This document shows positions 35,202 to 45,879 of a stretch of 64,000 bases of DNA, piece after piece. The position numbers were made by a program, and so were the translations under genes. The stretch lies in the NCBI RefSeq assembly GCF_000424985.1, contig NZ_AUKX01000003.1, forward strand, positions 118,150 to 182,149. The letters are read 5' to 3'. The stretch comes from Arenibacter latericius DSM 15913. Lineage in GTDB: Bacteria; Bacteroidota; Bacteroidia; Flavobacteriales; Flavobacteriaceae. Under the pieces are notes generated by a model that saw only the letters and a list, made by a program, of their open reading frames with translations, was not told where the DNA came from and ran no database searches. How positions within the stretch are numbered: the stretch's first letter is position 1; each line of letters begins with the position of its first letter.

Positions 35202-37823
35202 ATGAAGCAGTTCCTATTATTGTTAACCATGAGTTTTGCGCTATCTATGTCTGCCCAAAACATTTTTTCCGGAAAAATAGTAGATTCGGATAACCATCCT
35301 TTAGGCGGAGTAAATATTGTTATTGAGGGAACCACCATCGGCACCACTTCGGATTTTGATGGGATGTTTTCCATTACGTCCGATTTGGTTAATCCTACAT
35401 TGATATTTTCCACTTTGGGGTATACAACTCAAAAGCTAACAGCTAAGGCTAATATGAATATTATTATGCAGGAAGGAGCCGAGGCACTTTCCGAGGTAAT
35501 ATTAGTCGGAAGTAGAAACCCTAGACAAACAAAACTATCTACCCCGGTGGCGGTTGATGTGGTTGACGTTGCCAATATAAAGCTTACCACTGCTCAAACT
35601 ACGGCAAATGACCTGCTTACCAACATTGTTCCTTCCTTCAACTCAAACAGGCAGTCTTCTTCTGATGGATCCGAACATGTAGATCCAGCTTCCCTAAGGG
35701 GATTAGGTCCAGATCAGGTACTGGTACTGATTAATGGTAAAAGAAGGCATACTACTTCATTGCTAAATAATCAAGGAACGGTAGGGAATGGTACAGTAGG
35801 TACAGACTTGTCTTCTATTCCTTCTTCAGCAATAGATAGGATAGAGGTGCTTAGAGACGGTGCCGCAGCGCAATATGGTTCGGATGCTATAGCTGGTGTG
35901 ATTAATATTATTCTTAAAAAAAATAGTGGTGTAGAAGTAGGAGCAACCTATGGAATTACCTCTGAAGGTGATGGGGAAACTTACAATTTCAACTTTAATT
36001 ATGGAGCTGAAATTGGAGATAAAGGGGGCTTTATTAATCTTACCGCTGAATATAACGATAGGGGAAAAACTACAAGAACACAGAATCATGATCTAATTAT
36101 ATATGATCAATCGGATTTAGGCAATTATTTCGCCTACTTCGGGAGTGATGAAGCCAGAAAAAGAGATGATGAGTTGATTGCTGCTGCAGGTTTAACAAGG
36201 GACGACTTTAATTTCCAGATTGGTGATGCTGCTATATCAAATTCACAGTTCTTTTTAAACCTAGAATTGCCTACAGGGGATTATGGAAAATTTTATGCGG
36301 CAGGAGGTGCTAATTTTAGAACGGGTCAGGGATTTGGTTTTAGAAGACTACCGTCTGAAGGCCATGTATTAGAAATATTCCCCAATGGGTTTCAACCGGA
36401 GTTGGGAACTAGTGTTACGGATCATTCTATGATAACAGGTTTTAAAACACAATTAGGCACTTGGAACTTTGACTTGAGTAATACAGTAGGTATAAACGAA
36501 TTTAATTATACGGTTTCTAATACCGTTAATGATTTGCTTGGGGCCGATAGTCCAACGTCTTTTAGAGCTGGTGGACATTCTTTTCTTCAGAACACAAGTA
36601 ATCTAGATTTCTCTAAGTTTAATGAAGACATTATGAGTGGTTTGGGGATGGCTTTCGGAGCAGAATTTAGATATGAAAACTATCAGATTAATGCAGGGGA
36701 AGAAAATTCTTATATAGGTGATGGCGCCAATTCTTTTCCTGGATTTGCTCCTGATAATGAAGTTAACGAGGGGAGAACCTCTGTTGGTCTGTATGCTGAC
36801 CTAGAAGCTAATTTTACTGATAAATTTTTAATGGCAGTTGCAGGTAGGTTCGAAGATTATAGCGATTTTGGAAATACTATAAATGGTAAGGTAGCCGCTA
36901 GATATAAACTTTCAGATGATTTTGCGCTTAGGGGTGCGTTTGGTACAGGTTTCCGTGCGCCATCCTTACACCAGCAGTATTTTAATAATATTACCGTTGA
37001 TATTGTAGATGGTAATTTAATTAAAAGAGGTACATTCAGAAATGATAGTAGTGTTGCTGAATCTTTAGGTATCCCTGAGTTGAAGGAAGAAACGTCTACG
37101 AGTATTAGTGTCGGTTTTACAGCTAGGGTAACCAATAACTTTCAGATCACCTTAGACGCTTATAAAGTAGACATCGATGATAGGATTATTTATACTGGCG
37201 ATTTAGGAAATGATCCTTTTGGTGATCCTGTTCCAGCGTTACAAGCAATCTTTAAACCGTTTAATGTGTCATCTGCAAGGTTTTTCACCAATGCAGTAAA
37301 TACTAAAACTACAGGGGTGGACTTAGTGATGAACTATAGAGTGCCATTAGGAGTAAATAGCCTGAACTTCTCCCTTCTGTACAACCATAATGAAAATGAA
37401 GTGGAGGATGGGATAAAAAACATACCAACTACTTTTATTGGTCAGGAAGAGGTGTATTTTGGTGCTAAAGAAAGAAGTCTTATTGAGACTAATAACCCCA
37501 AGGATAAAGGGATATTTACTATCGACTTTTCCGGTGACAAGCTAGGTTTAATGTTACGAAATACCTATTGGGGAGAAGTTATCCGTAATGAAGCCCCTTT
37601 TGGAGGTGATCAAGTGCATGATGCAAAAATAACCACTGATTTAAGTGCCACTTATAATTTAAATGATAAGCTTTCTTTGGTTGCAGGGGTAAATAATTTG
37701 TTAGATGTTTATCCTGATAAACAAATAATGGAGAATAGTTATTTTGGGGTGTTTAAATACGCACCTGTACAAATGGGAACCACAGGAGCATTTTATTTCG
37801 CGAGATTAAATTATAAGTTATAG
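35202..37823 (+). CDS. TonB-dependent receptor (no SusD partner)
   Basis: An 873-residue outer-membrane receptor: signal peptide ending SMSAQ, one carboxypeptidase-regulatory-like domain (GKIVDSDNHPLGGVNIVIEG, about residues 22-95), a plug domain with PASLRGLGPDQVLVLINGKR and RIEVLRDGAAAQYGSDAIAGVINIILK, then the beta-barrel ending FYFARLNYKL. It lacks the SusC-type signature and no SusD gene follows, so it resembles receptors for siderophores, cofactors or small metabolites more than glycan importers. It is 42 bases after the unknown gene and 86 bases before the APC permease, and probably forms one unit with them. Confidence 0.93.
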   Translation: MKQFLLLLTMSFALSMSAQNIFSGKIVDSDNHPLGGVNIVIEGTTIGTTSDFDGMFSITSDLVNPTLIFSTLGYTTQKLTAKANMNIIMQEGAEALSEVILVGSRNPRQTKLSTPVAVDVVDVANIKLTTAQTTANDLLTNIVPSFNSNRQSSSDGSEHVDPASLRGLGPDQVLVLINGKRRHTTSLLNNQGTVGNGTVGTDLSSIPSSAIDRIEVLRDGAAAQYGSDAIAGVINIILKKNSGVEVGATYGITSEGDGETYNFNFNYGAEIGDKGGFINLTAEYNDRGKTTRTQNHDLIIYDQSDLGNYFAYFGSDEARKRDDELIAAAGLTRDDFNFQIGDAAISNSQFFLNLELPTGDYGKFYAAGGANFRTGQGFGFRRLPSEGHVLEIFPNGFQPELGTSVTDHSMITGFKTQLGTWNFDLSNTVGINEFNYTVSNTVNDLLGADSPTSFRAGGHSFLQNTSNLDFSKFNEDIMSGLGMAFGAEFRYENYQINAGEENSYIGDGANSFPGFAPDNEVNEGRTSVGLYADLEANFTDKFLMAVAGRFEDYSDFGNTINGKVAARYKLSDDFALRGAFGTGFRAPSLHQQYFNNITVDIVDGNLIKRGTFRNDSSVAESLGIPELKEETSTSISVGFTARVTNNFQITLDAYKVDIDDRIIYTGDLGNDPFGDPVPALQAIFKPFNVSSARFFTNAVNTKTTGVDLVMNYRVPLGVNSLNFSLLYNHNENEVEDGIKNIPTTFIGQEEVYFGAKERSLIETNNPKDKGIFTIDFSGDKLGLMLRNTYWGEVIRNEAPFGGDQVHDAKITTDLSATYNLNDKLSLVAGVNNLLDVYPDKQIMENSYFGVFKYAPVQMGTTGAFYFARLNYKL

Positions 37824-37909
37824 ATAACTGATAAGGTTTAATAACGATTGATGGAAAATAGCCTAAAACAGCGTCCCTCTATTTTTTGTTTAATAAGGTT
37901 TTTGAGTAA

Positions 37910-39199
37910 ATGAAGATAAAACATAAAATAGGGTGGAAAACAGCTGCAGCTTTGGTTATTTCCAATATGATTGGAACCGGAGTCTTTACCAGTTTAGGAT
38001 ACCAGCTTGCGGATATTCAGAATACGTGGAGTATTGTGTTGATTTGGGTGTTGGGTGGTGTCTTTGCCTTAATAGGAGCATTTACCTATGCAGAGCTAGG
38101 GACTAATTTTGATGATTCTGGTGGGGATTATATCTTTCTTTCCAAACTTATGCATCCATTGGTTGGGTACGTATATGCTTGGATATCCTTAACGGTAGGT
38201 TTTACAGCTCCCATTGCCATTTCTGTAATGGCAATGAAGAGCTATCTTAATCCAATAAATCCATCCATATTCAATGATTGGTTTGGGGTAATGGTAATTT
38301 TGATTTTGACCGCGGTTCACTCTATAAGCGTAGGGCAAAGTGGGAAATTTCAAAATTTTACTACCCTTATTAAGTTGGGGTTTGTTTTGATTCTGATAAT
38401 TCTTGGATTTAGCTATGTGCCAGTTCAAGAAACGGCAATAGATTTAAGTAATACATGGCAAGGCGAGATATTGCTTCCCGGTTTTGCTGTTTCCTTATTA
38501 TATGTTACTTATGCCTATACGGGTTGGAACTCAGCAGCCTATATCGTAGATGAAATTAATGACCCTAGGCGAAATCTGCCTAAGGCCTTGATCATTGGGA
38601 CTGCCTTAGTAACCGTTCTCTATGTATTGATGCAGATTGTATTCTTAAAGCATGCATCCGTTGATCAGATGTCTGGCAAAGTAGAAATTGCGTTTATTGC
38701 TTTTAAGAACTTATTTGGGACTCAAGGTGGCAATTGGGTGAGTTATTTAATCGCAATTCAGCTGATAGCTACAGTAAGTGGCTATTTGTGGATAGGTTCA
38801 AGAATTACTTATGCCATGTCTAAAGACCATTCTTTATGGACAAAATTGGCGGTGAAAAATAAGAGTGGAATTCCCGTTAGGGCTTTATGGTTACAAGCCG
38901 CAATAAGTATCGTACTCACATTAACAGGTACTTTTGAACAGGTCTTGTTGTATGCAAGTTTTGTATTACAACTCATGGGAACATTAACGGTTGCATCTAT
39001 ATTTTGGATTAAGGGTAGGGAAGGTGCTTTTAAGAGCCCCTTTAAACCTTTTCTTCAAATTGCATTTGTGCTTTTTAGTATCTGGATATTGGGGTATATG
39101 CTATTTGAAAAACCAAAGGAAAGTGCCATCGGTTTGCTATTTGTTGTGTCTGGGGTAATAACGTATTACATGTCTAAAACGAGGAAATCATTTAAATAA
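37910..39199 (+). CDS. APC-superfamily amino acid permease
   Basis: A 429-residue inner-membrane transporter with 12 predicted helices. The first helix has the unwound substrate-binding segment AALVISNMIGTGVFTSLGY, and the fifth/sixth helix region has YAYTGWNSAAYIVDEINDPRRNLPKAL, both diagnostic of the APC/LAT group. It would carry an amino acid or related amine into the cell. Lying directly after the TonB receptor, it is a likely inner-membrane partner for the same compound. A short hairpin follows the stop. Confidence 0.88.
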   Translation: MKIKHKIGWKTAAALVISNMIGTGVFTSLGYQLADIQNTWSIVLIWVLGGVFALIGAFTYAELGTNFDDSGGDYIFLSKLMHPLVGYVYAWISLTVGFTAPIAISVMAMKSYLNPINPSIFNDWFGVMVILILTAVHSISVGQSGKFQNFTTLIKLGFVLILIILGFSYVPVQETAIDLSNTWQGEILLPGFAVSLLYVTYAYTGWNSAAYIVDEINDPRRNLPKALIIGTALVTVLYVLMQIVFLKHASVDQMSGKVEIAFIAFKNLFGTQGGNWVSYLIAIQLIATVSGYLWIGSRITYAMSKDHSLWTKLAVKNKSGIPVRALWLQAAISIVLTLTGTFEQVLLYASFVLQLMGTLTVASIFWIKGREGAFKSPFKPFLQIAFVLFSIWILGYMLFEKPKESAIGLLFVVSGVITYYMSKTRKSFK

Positions 39200-39292
39200 A
39201 ATAGTTACTGTGCTATTCTAATTTTGGCTCTGTTTTAAATATTTCAACCTAAAGTTGGGTCATACCAATATTGAATCCACAATCTAATTATG

Positions 39293-39312
39293 ACCTGCTC
39301 TTAGCAGGTTTT
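39293..39312 (+). terminator. Weak hairpin terminator after the permease
   Basis: ACCTGC (39293-39298) pairs with GCAGGT (39304-39309), loop of 5, followed by a short T run. It lies 94 bases after the permease stop. Stem is short, so termination may be partial. Confidence 0.5.
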
Positions 39313-40363
39313 CTCAACTGTTTTATTTTATAGCTTTAAAAAGAAAACCAATATACGTAGTGGTTGGGTTGATGGTTATTTTAGTATTGGTTCAATAAAT
39401 ATAAATTCAGTGATTACTGAACTATGCCGAATTAAAAATGCAAAGAAATAATTATTGGTTTTCTAAAATAAAGTAGACTAAATAGTGTGAATGCGAATTC
39501 TTGATTGTTTTGGTGACTATTTAATATTTTAAAAAGTATTGAATAGATTATAGTTTTTCTTGTTATCGCGTTATTGGTTAGAGGTAGCTACCATAAATAT
39601 CATAGCTATAACAAAAGGTAGGAAAAGTCTTATAAATATAGCGTAAAAATTAGTTTTATGATTTTATAATTAAATTATACCTTATAACTTTACCTAGATA
39701 ATAAATTTGATGGCTCTTTCGATTACCTTCATTTAATTTAATATAAGTTAAGCGTTACTGCTGTTAAATTATAAGCTATGTAATTCATTGTAATTCAGGC
39801 AATTAATTTTTTTATATCCGTTGATGATATAAATAATATGTAACTTCTAACAAATAAAACTTATTTCATAATATTTTTATAAATTTTGATTTATTTCATA
39901 TTCTAATTTGTTTATATTAGTCGATTGGTAAATAAGTGAAATAATAAATCTTAATTCGTAAGTGATTGTTAGTCATGAACGGATTTACATGTAGGAGGTA
40001 ATGTAGGAATGATGCAATCTTATCAAAAGGTTATATCATTTCTGTCTATAGCTGGTTTTTCATATTAATGGTAAGTTGAAGGTTTGGCTCTAAATTGATT
40101 CGAGAAGTTTTCTGCGATTTAATTTTAATGAGTAAATGTATACATGTGTGAAAATTAAATAATTAAAATCTCATTAATTTTTAATACAATAAAATTACTA
40201 TGGGAGTGAGATATTTAATAACTAAAAAGATAAATATATGAAGTGAAACTGATATAAATGAATGTCCAGAACATAAGATCGGAATAATGTTTAAGGAAAG
40301 TACTCCGATTTAAATATTGTAAGTGAAGAAAATATTTTTGAAACAATTTAAACTAACCAAACT
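39313..40363. other. Long AT-rich leader upstream of the first SusC gene
   Basis: More than 1 kb with no convincing gene. Short frames exist (for example ATG at 40009, 19 codons) but carry no family features. A TAAATTTG at 39702-39709 fits a -7 box without a good TTG upstream. The length and strong AT bias suggest a regulatory leader or a remnant of lost genes. I see no CRISPR, tRNA or IS end in it. Confidence 0.55.
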
Positions 40364-43300
40364 ATGAACAATCTTTTTCAGAGGGTTTTTCTATATCGTA
40401 AAATCCCAATGATTGATTTAAATCTTAAACTAACCTCATTGCTGTGGTTTATTTTTATGTTGGGAGCTCAGGCTAATAGCATCCCTGGAATAACTGATAA
40501 TATGTTGAATGCAAGGAACACAGCAAAAAGTGACAATTTTTATGCCCAATTCCAGATATCGGGAGTTATTACGGACGCTGATGGAAATCCATTGCCTGGC
40601 GCCAGTGTGGTAGAAAAAGGTACTACTAATGGCACCCAATCCGATTTTGATGGAAATTTTGTTTTAGAAATACAAAATTCCGAAGGAATTCTAGTAATAT
40701 CGTATTTAGGCTTTGCAACACAGGAAATAACACTTACAGGCCAATCAACTATTGCTATACAAATGGCTGAAGATGCTGCGGGCCTAGACGAGGTAGTAGT
40801 GGTTGGTTATGGAGTTCAGAAAAAAGCGAATATAACAGGAGCAATTACCACTGTTAAAGTAGAGGAGATAAACAATATCTCAAATGCAAATCTTTCTAAT
40901 TCTTTGGCAGGAAGAGCTCCGGGAGTTGTTATAGCCGGTACTTCTGGGTTAACGGGTGCTAGTTCCGATATTCGTATAAGAGGAGCTTTTGGAGAACCAC
41001 TCTATGTAATCGATGGAATCGTTAGGGATAAGGAGGCATTTGATGCCTTAAATTCCAGTGAAGTTGATCAGCTGAGCTTCCTTAAAGATGCAGCTTCCGC
41101 ATCTATTTATGGAAGTAGAGCAGGAAATGGAGTAGTGTTGGTTACAACAAAACAAGGTGTTAAGCAACGACCCACTTTTAGTTATCAAGGGTCTTTTACT
41201 ACATCATCCCCAACGCAAGAGCTATTGTCAGATCAAACTACAGCAATTGATGAGCTGATATACCAAAATCGAGTAGCAGAATATATGGGGACTCCAATTC
41301 CGAACGGCCCTGAGGAATTTGATTATTTCAAGGATCTTAGCTATAACGTGAATGATTTTATTTGGACAAAGCCACAAAGCAATAAACACTCTTTAAGCGT
41401 TAGTGGTGGAAACGAAAAAATCACCTATTATTCTCTTGCGAGTTATCATGGTGAGAAAGGGTCGTATAAGAATTTGGAGTACGATAAAGTGAATTTGCGG
41501 TCCAACGTCACGGCACAAATTACTGATGATATTAAATTAAATCTTAATGTATCTGCCAACCAACGTAATCACAGTCGTTTTTATTGGCCGTTTTCCCCAG
41601 ATGATGACTATGATGTGTCTGATTTATATCGGGTAACATTCAATTGGCCAAAGGTCTATCCTTTTTACACCACTGCCGATGGAACACCAGCTGATTATGT
41701 AACTGATTATCCAGTGCAAACCCCAATGGGGAGCTGGTTGGCATGGAGTGTTATTGATCAAGTAGTTGGAGATCGATATATAAAGACAAGGAAAAGAGAG
41801 GTGAATTCTATCCTTTCTATAGATGTTGATTTAGGAAAGCTGGTTCCAGGACTCTCTACCAAAATTTCAGGAAACTATTTAGGGTCTGATTATATGAGAA
41901 AAAAGTACTTAACCTTCCAGAAGAACTATGTATTTAATCAGGCTGATCCTGATGGCAATAGGTTTATTCCAGCAGCACCAGACCCAGATAAGACGAATAC
42001 GTTTACATTTTCACAAAATCAAGAGTTTCTGAGCTATGATATAAATACACTATGGAGTTATCAGTTAAACTGGCAAATAAATTATTTAAAGTCGTTCGGT
42101 AAGAATGATGTGAGTGGTATGCTGGTATTGGAACAAGGTGAAAATGGAGGTTATGGAGCATTTGCCAAGGCAGAGGATCCTGTTACCAATTATGATCAGA
42201 TGTTTGTATATTCTACGGATTCTGAACGAAGGTATGGTGATGGCTGGGAACAAATAGGTGCGAGGCAGTCAGCAATTGGTCGATTCAATTATAACTACGA
42301 TCAGCGTTATATTGCGGAATTTTCTTTTCGATATGATGGAAACACCTTGTTTCCAAAGAACAAACGGTGGGGGTTTTTCCCATCCATGTCTTTGGCTTGG
42401 CGCCTGAATAATGAAAATTTTATGAGTAAATATGACAGTTGGTTGGATGACCTGAAAATAAGGATGTCCTATGGAACTACTGGGAACGATTTGGACGTAA
42501 ATAATAGGAATATACGTGCATTTGGATATAGGCAGGTTTATCAGAATGCTGGCTCATATATTTTCGGCAATAATTTATATAGAAGTATTGCGCCAGGTGT
42601 AACGCCAAACCCTTATCTAACTTGGGCTACCTCCACCACCTATAATTCTGGTTTTGATATTGCTGTCCTGAGAAATCGGTTGGTTGGTATATTCGATATT
42701 TTTTATAAAAAAGAGGAAGATATTTTAGGGTCACGACTCGTAACACTTCCAGACAATTATGGACAGGATCTTGCACCCGAGAATTATGCTGCGAGATCGT
42801 GGAAAGGTGCAGAATTTTCTGTTATTTGGCGTGATGTGCTCCTAGAAAACGAGTTGTCATATTCTATTAATGCCAATATAGGGTATGCAAAGGATAAGTG
42901 GGACATATTGGATGAAGGTGCCTCTTTCCAAGAAGGGGGATCACGTGCCTGGGAAAGCAAAATTGGACAGCCTTCCAATAGAATAATTGGATTGAAGCAT
43001 GTGGGAATGGTTAGGACTCAAGAAGAACTAGATGGGTTATTGGCTTCTGGATTTAAACAATATGGTAGAGATCCTTATCTGGGAGGTCTACTGTTTGAGG
43101 ATATTCGTGGTGACGGATACTCGGAGGGGCCTGATGGTAAAATAGATGGTAATGATATGCAAGTACTCTCCGATAATGCCGCGCCACGTATCAATTACGG
43201 GTTTGGTTTTAATCTTGAGTATAAAGGCTTTGTTGTAAACACACACTTTCAAGGTGTGGGTATGTACGATAGGATTGTTTCCAATAAAGAAGGGCCTGGA

Positions 43301-43669
43301 ATGCGTCAACATGGTGGTTCTATTAGGCCATATTATCCAATCTGGGCAAAAGATGTTTGGACTCCGGATAATCCAGATGCAAAATATCCTCGTCCTATTG
43401 GAAAAAACTGGTATGAATCTGGAACAGGTGCATCCTCATTCTGGATTAGAAATGGTGCATATTTAAGATTGAAAAATCTTAATGTAGGTTACAATTTACC
43501 TAAAGCGTGGACTTCACTTATTAATATTAACCATGCCCAAGTGTTTTTCAATGGAACCAACCTTTTTGCAATATCAGAGTTGAAGGAATTCCATGATCCT
43601 GAACAGAAGGAGTATGATTCTTACCCGTTGATGAAATCATTTACGCTTGGACTTAATTTAAACTTTTAA
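40364..43669 (+). CDS. SusC-type TonB-linked outer-membrane transporter (pair 1)
   Basis: A 1101-residue barrel transporter of the SusC/RagA group. The N-terminus is hydrophobic (residues 20-40) after a basic lead, then comes a carboxypeptidase-regulatory-like domain (GVITDADGNPLPGASVVEKG), the SusC signature DEVVVVGYGVQKKANITGAI, and a plug with YVIDGIVRD and FLKDAASASIYGSRAGNGVVLVTT. The C-terminus ends with the aromatic barrel strand FTLGLNLNF. It imports oligomeric substrate across the outer membrane with its SusD lipoprotein, encoded 13 bases downstream. No hydrolase follows on this strand, so the substrate cannot be guessed. Confidence 0.94.
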   Translation: MNNLFQRVFLYRKIPMIDLNLKLTSLLWFIFMLGAQANSIPGITDNMLNARNTAKSDNFYAQFQISGVITDADGNPLPGASVVEKGTTNGTQSDFDGNFVLEIQNSEGILVISYLGFATQEITLTGQSTIAIQMAEDAAGLDEVVVVGYGVQKKANITGAITTVKVEEINNISNANLSNSLAGRAPGVVIAGTSGLTGASSDIRIRGAFGEPLYVIDGIVRDKEAFDALNSSEVDQLSFLKDAASASIYGSRAGNGVVLVTTKQGVKQRPTFSYQGSFTTSSPTQELLSDQTTAIDELIYQNRVAEYMGTPIPNGPEEFDYFKDLSYNVNDFIWTKPQSNKHSLSVSGGNEKITYYSLASYHGEKGSYKNLEYDKVNLRSNVTAQITDDIKLNLNVSANQRNHSRFYWPFSPDDDYDVSDLYRVTFNWPKVYPFYTTADGTPADYVTDYPVQTPMGSWLAWSVIDQVVGDRYIKTRKREVNSILSIDVDLGKLVPGLSTKISGNYLGSDYMRKKYLTFQKNYVFNQADPDGNRFIPAAPDPDKTNTFTFSQNQEFLSYDINTLWSYQLNWQINYLKSFGKNDVSGMLVLEQGENGGYGAFAKAEDPVTNYDQMFVYSTDSERRYGDGWEQIGARQSAIGRFNYNYDQRYIAEFSFRYDGNTLFPKNKRWGFFPSMSLAWRLNNENFMSKYDSWLDDLKIRMSYGTTGNDLDVNNRNIRAFGYRQVYQNAGSYIFGNNLYRSIAPGVTPNPYLTWATSTTYNSGFDIAVLRNRLVGIFDIFYKKEEDILGSRLVTLPDNYGQDLAPENYAARSWKGAEFSVIWRDVLLENELSYSINANIGYAKDKWDILDEGASFQEGGSRAWESKIGQPSNRIIGLKHVGMVRTQEELDGLLASGFKQYGRDPYLGGLLFEDIRGDGYSEGPDGKIDGNDMQVLSDNAAPRINYGFGFNLEYKGFVVNTHFQGVGMYDRIVSNKEGPGMRQHGGSIRPYYPIWAKDVWTPDNPDAKYPRPIGKNWYESGTGASSFWIRNGAYLRLKNLNVGYNLPKAWTSLININHAQVFFNGTNLFAISELKEFHDPEQKEYDSYPLMKSFTLGLNLNF

Positions 43670-43682
43670 ATAAGATTAAGAT

Positions 43683-45482
43683 ATGAAGATTAAACAGATG
43701 AAATCTAAAATAAGTTTCATAGCCTCTTTGGTTATGCTAATGATAAGCTCATTCTATTTTGTTAGTTGTGAGGATGTTCTAGATATTGAAGATATTAATA
43801 ATTACGATCCCGAGCAAATATGGAATGATGAGAATTTGGCTAATGCGTATATGGCCAATCTTTATCCTATATTCGGTAATTGGAGTATTGGTCAGGATAG
43901 TTATTCCCAGCAATTAACGGGAATAAGGTTTTATCCGGATATGATTACAGTTACCAATGGTAATTTCAAGAACTGGGATTATGATCGTATTAGATTAATA
44001 AATCAAGCAATAGTTGATGTTCAAGAAGGGACTTTACCTCAAGATATGAAAGATCAAATTTTGGGACAGGCCTATTTTATGAGAGCTTATATTTATTTCG
44101 ATATGATTAAATATCACGGTGGGATTCCATATATCAAAGTACCTCAGGATAGATATAACGACGATCTCCATGTGGCGAGAAATTCAACAAAGGAAAGTTT
44201 TCAATATTTAGTTGAAGATTTAGATAGGGCAATTGCATTACTACCTGAACGTATTGGTCCGAATTCAAATGAGTATGGGAAAATAGATGGAAATTTTGCA
44301 TTAGCATTTAAGGCTAAAGTAGCGTTATACAAAGCATCTCCACAGTTTAACCCTAGCAATCCATGGTCCAACAGTTATTGGGAAGATGCTTATACAATAA
44401 ATAAACAGGCATATGACCAATTATCTTACCAAGGGTATGCCTTAACAGATGATTATAGTGATATTTTTCTGGAAGAAAGAGGACCAGAGGTAGTTTTTGC
44501 AGTTATTAATACCTACCCTAACAAAACAGCCAATTGGGATGTAGGTGCACGTCCTGGTTCGGAGAGCCGTGGACCGGCATCGGTAACCCCTACATGGGAG
44601 TTTGTAAAGGAATTTCCAATGTTGGATGGGAAAATGTATAATGATCCTAGCAGTAGTTACTTTAAAACAGATGAAGAGTTTTTAATGGATTATTGGTCTG
44701 ATAGGGATCCTAGATTTGATAAATCAATTGTTTGGAACGGAAAATTATATGAAGTTTCGGGCAAATCGGGTAAACGCCAGTATACTGCCTTGGGAATAGC
44801 CCACGAGCTAGATGACTTTGGAGTTAATCCCCAAGCTGCAGTAAACTCTACAAACCTTGATCGATATAGTGGGTTTTTTGTGTTGAAAGCATCAAAACTC
44901 AGTTATACTCAGGCTGAAGTTGAGCAATACGATGTTGATTACGTTTTAATGCGCTTTGCTGAGGTCATGATTAATTACGCCGAAACAGCAAACGAAACAG
45001 GAAGATTAAACGAGGCAATGGAAATTCTTAAAGTTATAAGGAAGCGTGCTGGAATTGAACCTGGAGTAGATGGGAATTATGGGATTAGTGCAACTAATCA
45101 GGAGGAGATGAGAGAGGCTATATTGCACGAGCGAAATATCGAATTCAGTTTTGAAGGACATCGCTTTTGGGATTTACGTAGACTTAGAATGTTAGATCGT
45201 TTAGATAATACGACTAAATCAGGTGTGGAAGCCATTGCAATTAAACCGGATGGGACTGAAATGCCTATAGGGGAGGCCCGTAATAAAGCGGACAATTATG
45301 AATTGGTAGAATCTGATTTTAAATATAGCGTGCTTCAAGTGCCTTTCAGTGGAGTTAAAGTAAACTCTGTTCCTGAGACTTATTATTTCTTTCCAATACA
45401 ACAAGAAATTTTAGATCGAAATAATAAACTTGAACAAAATATTGGATGGGGCGGAACTTTTAATCCTACTTTAGAAAATTAA
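43683..45482 (+). CDS. SusD/RagB-family surface lipoprotein (pair 1)
   Basis: A 599-residue lipoprotein (lipid Cys at 29, in SFYFVSCED). The TPR-like SusD fold is evident from QAYFMRAYIYFDMIKYHGGIPYI, LRFAEVMINYAETANE and the C-terminal HERNIEFSFEGHRFWDLRRL and YYFFPIQQEILDRN segments. It caps the SusC transporter and binds its substrate at the cell surface. It is 13 bases downstream of its SusC. The pair is followed by a terminator and converges with the phosphatase gene, so it stands as an isolated pair with no attached enzymes. Confidence 0.94.
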   Translation: MKIKQMKSKISFIASLVMLMISSFYFVSCEDVLDIEDINNYDPEQIWNDENLANAYMANLYPIFGNWSIGQDSYSQQLTGIRFYPDMITVTNGNFKNWDYDRIRLINQAIVDVQEGTLPQDMKDQILGQAYFMRAYIYFDMIKYHGGIPYIKVPQDRYNDDLHVARNSTKESFQYLVEDLDRAIALLPERIGPNSNEYGKIDGNFALAFKAKVALYKASPQFNPSNPWSNSYWEDAYTINKQAYDQLSYQGYALTDDYSDIFLEERGPEVVFAVINTYPNKTANWDVGARPGSESRGPASVTPTWEFVKEFPMLDGKMYNDPSSSYFKTDEEFLMDYWSDRDPRFDKSIVWNGKLYEVSGKSGKRQYTALGIAHELDDFGVNPQAAVNSTNLDRYSGFFVLKASKLSYTQAEVEQYDVDYVLMRFAEVMINYAETANETGRLNEAMEILKVIRKRAGIEPGVDGNYGISATNQEEMREAILHERNIEFSFEGHRFWDLRRLRMLDRLDNTTKSGVEAIAIKPDGTEMPIGEARNKADNYELVESDFKYSVLQVPFSGVKVNSVPETYYFFPIQQEILDRNNKLEQNIGWGGTFNPTLEN

Positions 45483-45512
45483 TCCGATTATTTAGAAATT
45501 TTAAATTAATGA

Positions 45513-45549
45513 AAAAAAGGGTGTTTATATTTTATAGGCACCCTTTTTT
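45513..45549 (+). terminator. Intrinsic terminator after SusD pair 1
   Basis: AAAAAAGGGTG (45513-45523) pairs with CACCCTTTTTT (45539-45549); T run included. It lies 30 bases after the SusD stop. Confidence 0.8.
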
Positions 45550-45818
45550 ATAATTAGATTTTTGGTACGCTCATTCAAAATCATTTAAAACAATCGTATT
45601 TATTTATTGTTTAGGTTAACCTTAAGAATGTGATGTCTATGCCAGTGAGAACTACTGAATGCTAATTTTGATATTCACAGATATTCTTGTGGTGTCCGTA
45701 ACTGGTAAAATAATAAATAGAATCTTATAGCCTGCTATTGAGGTGTAATGTTAGGCTTGGAACAGGTAGAGCATAAATTTATATTGCAGATTAGTTTAAG
45801 TGCCAATATTATATAACA

Positions 45819-45853
45819 AAAAACTAGCAGAGAAGTTATCTCCACTAGTTTTT
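45819..45853 (-). terminator. Intrinsic terminator after the phosphatase gene
   Basis: AAAAACTAG (45819-45827) pairs with CTAGTTTTT (45845-45853) with a smaller internal hairpin. On the minus strand it lies 26 bases after the stop of the gene ending at 45880. The 45550-45818 stretch between the two terminators shows nothing else. Confidence 0.7.
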
Positions 45854-45879
45854 CGATTAACAAACTAACAAAAAATAAA

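Noticed and set aside
40009..40068. 19-codon frame with a purine-rich stretch before its ATG in the SusC pair 1 leader
   Set aside because: Too short, no conserved features, and Bacteroidota do not depend on strong Shine-Dalgarno sequences.
45555..45566. TTTTGGTACGCT repeated near 45555 and near 53745
   Set aside because: A 12-base match is expected by chance many times in 64 kb and neither copy has a structural context.
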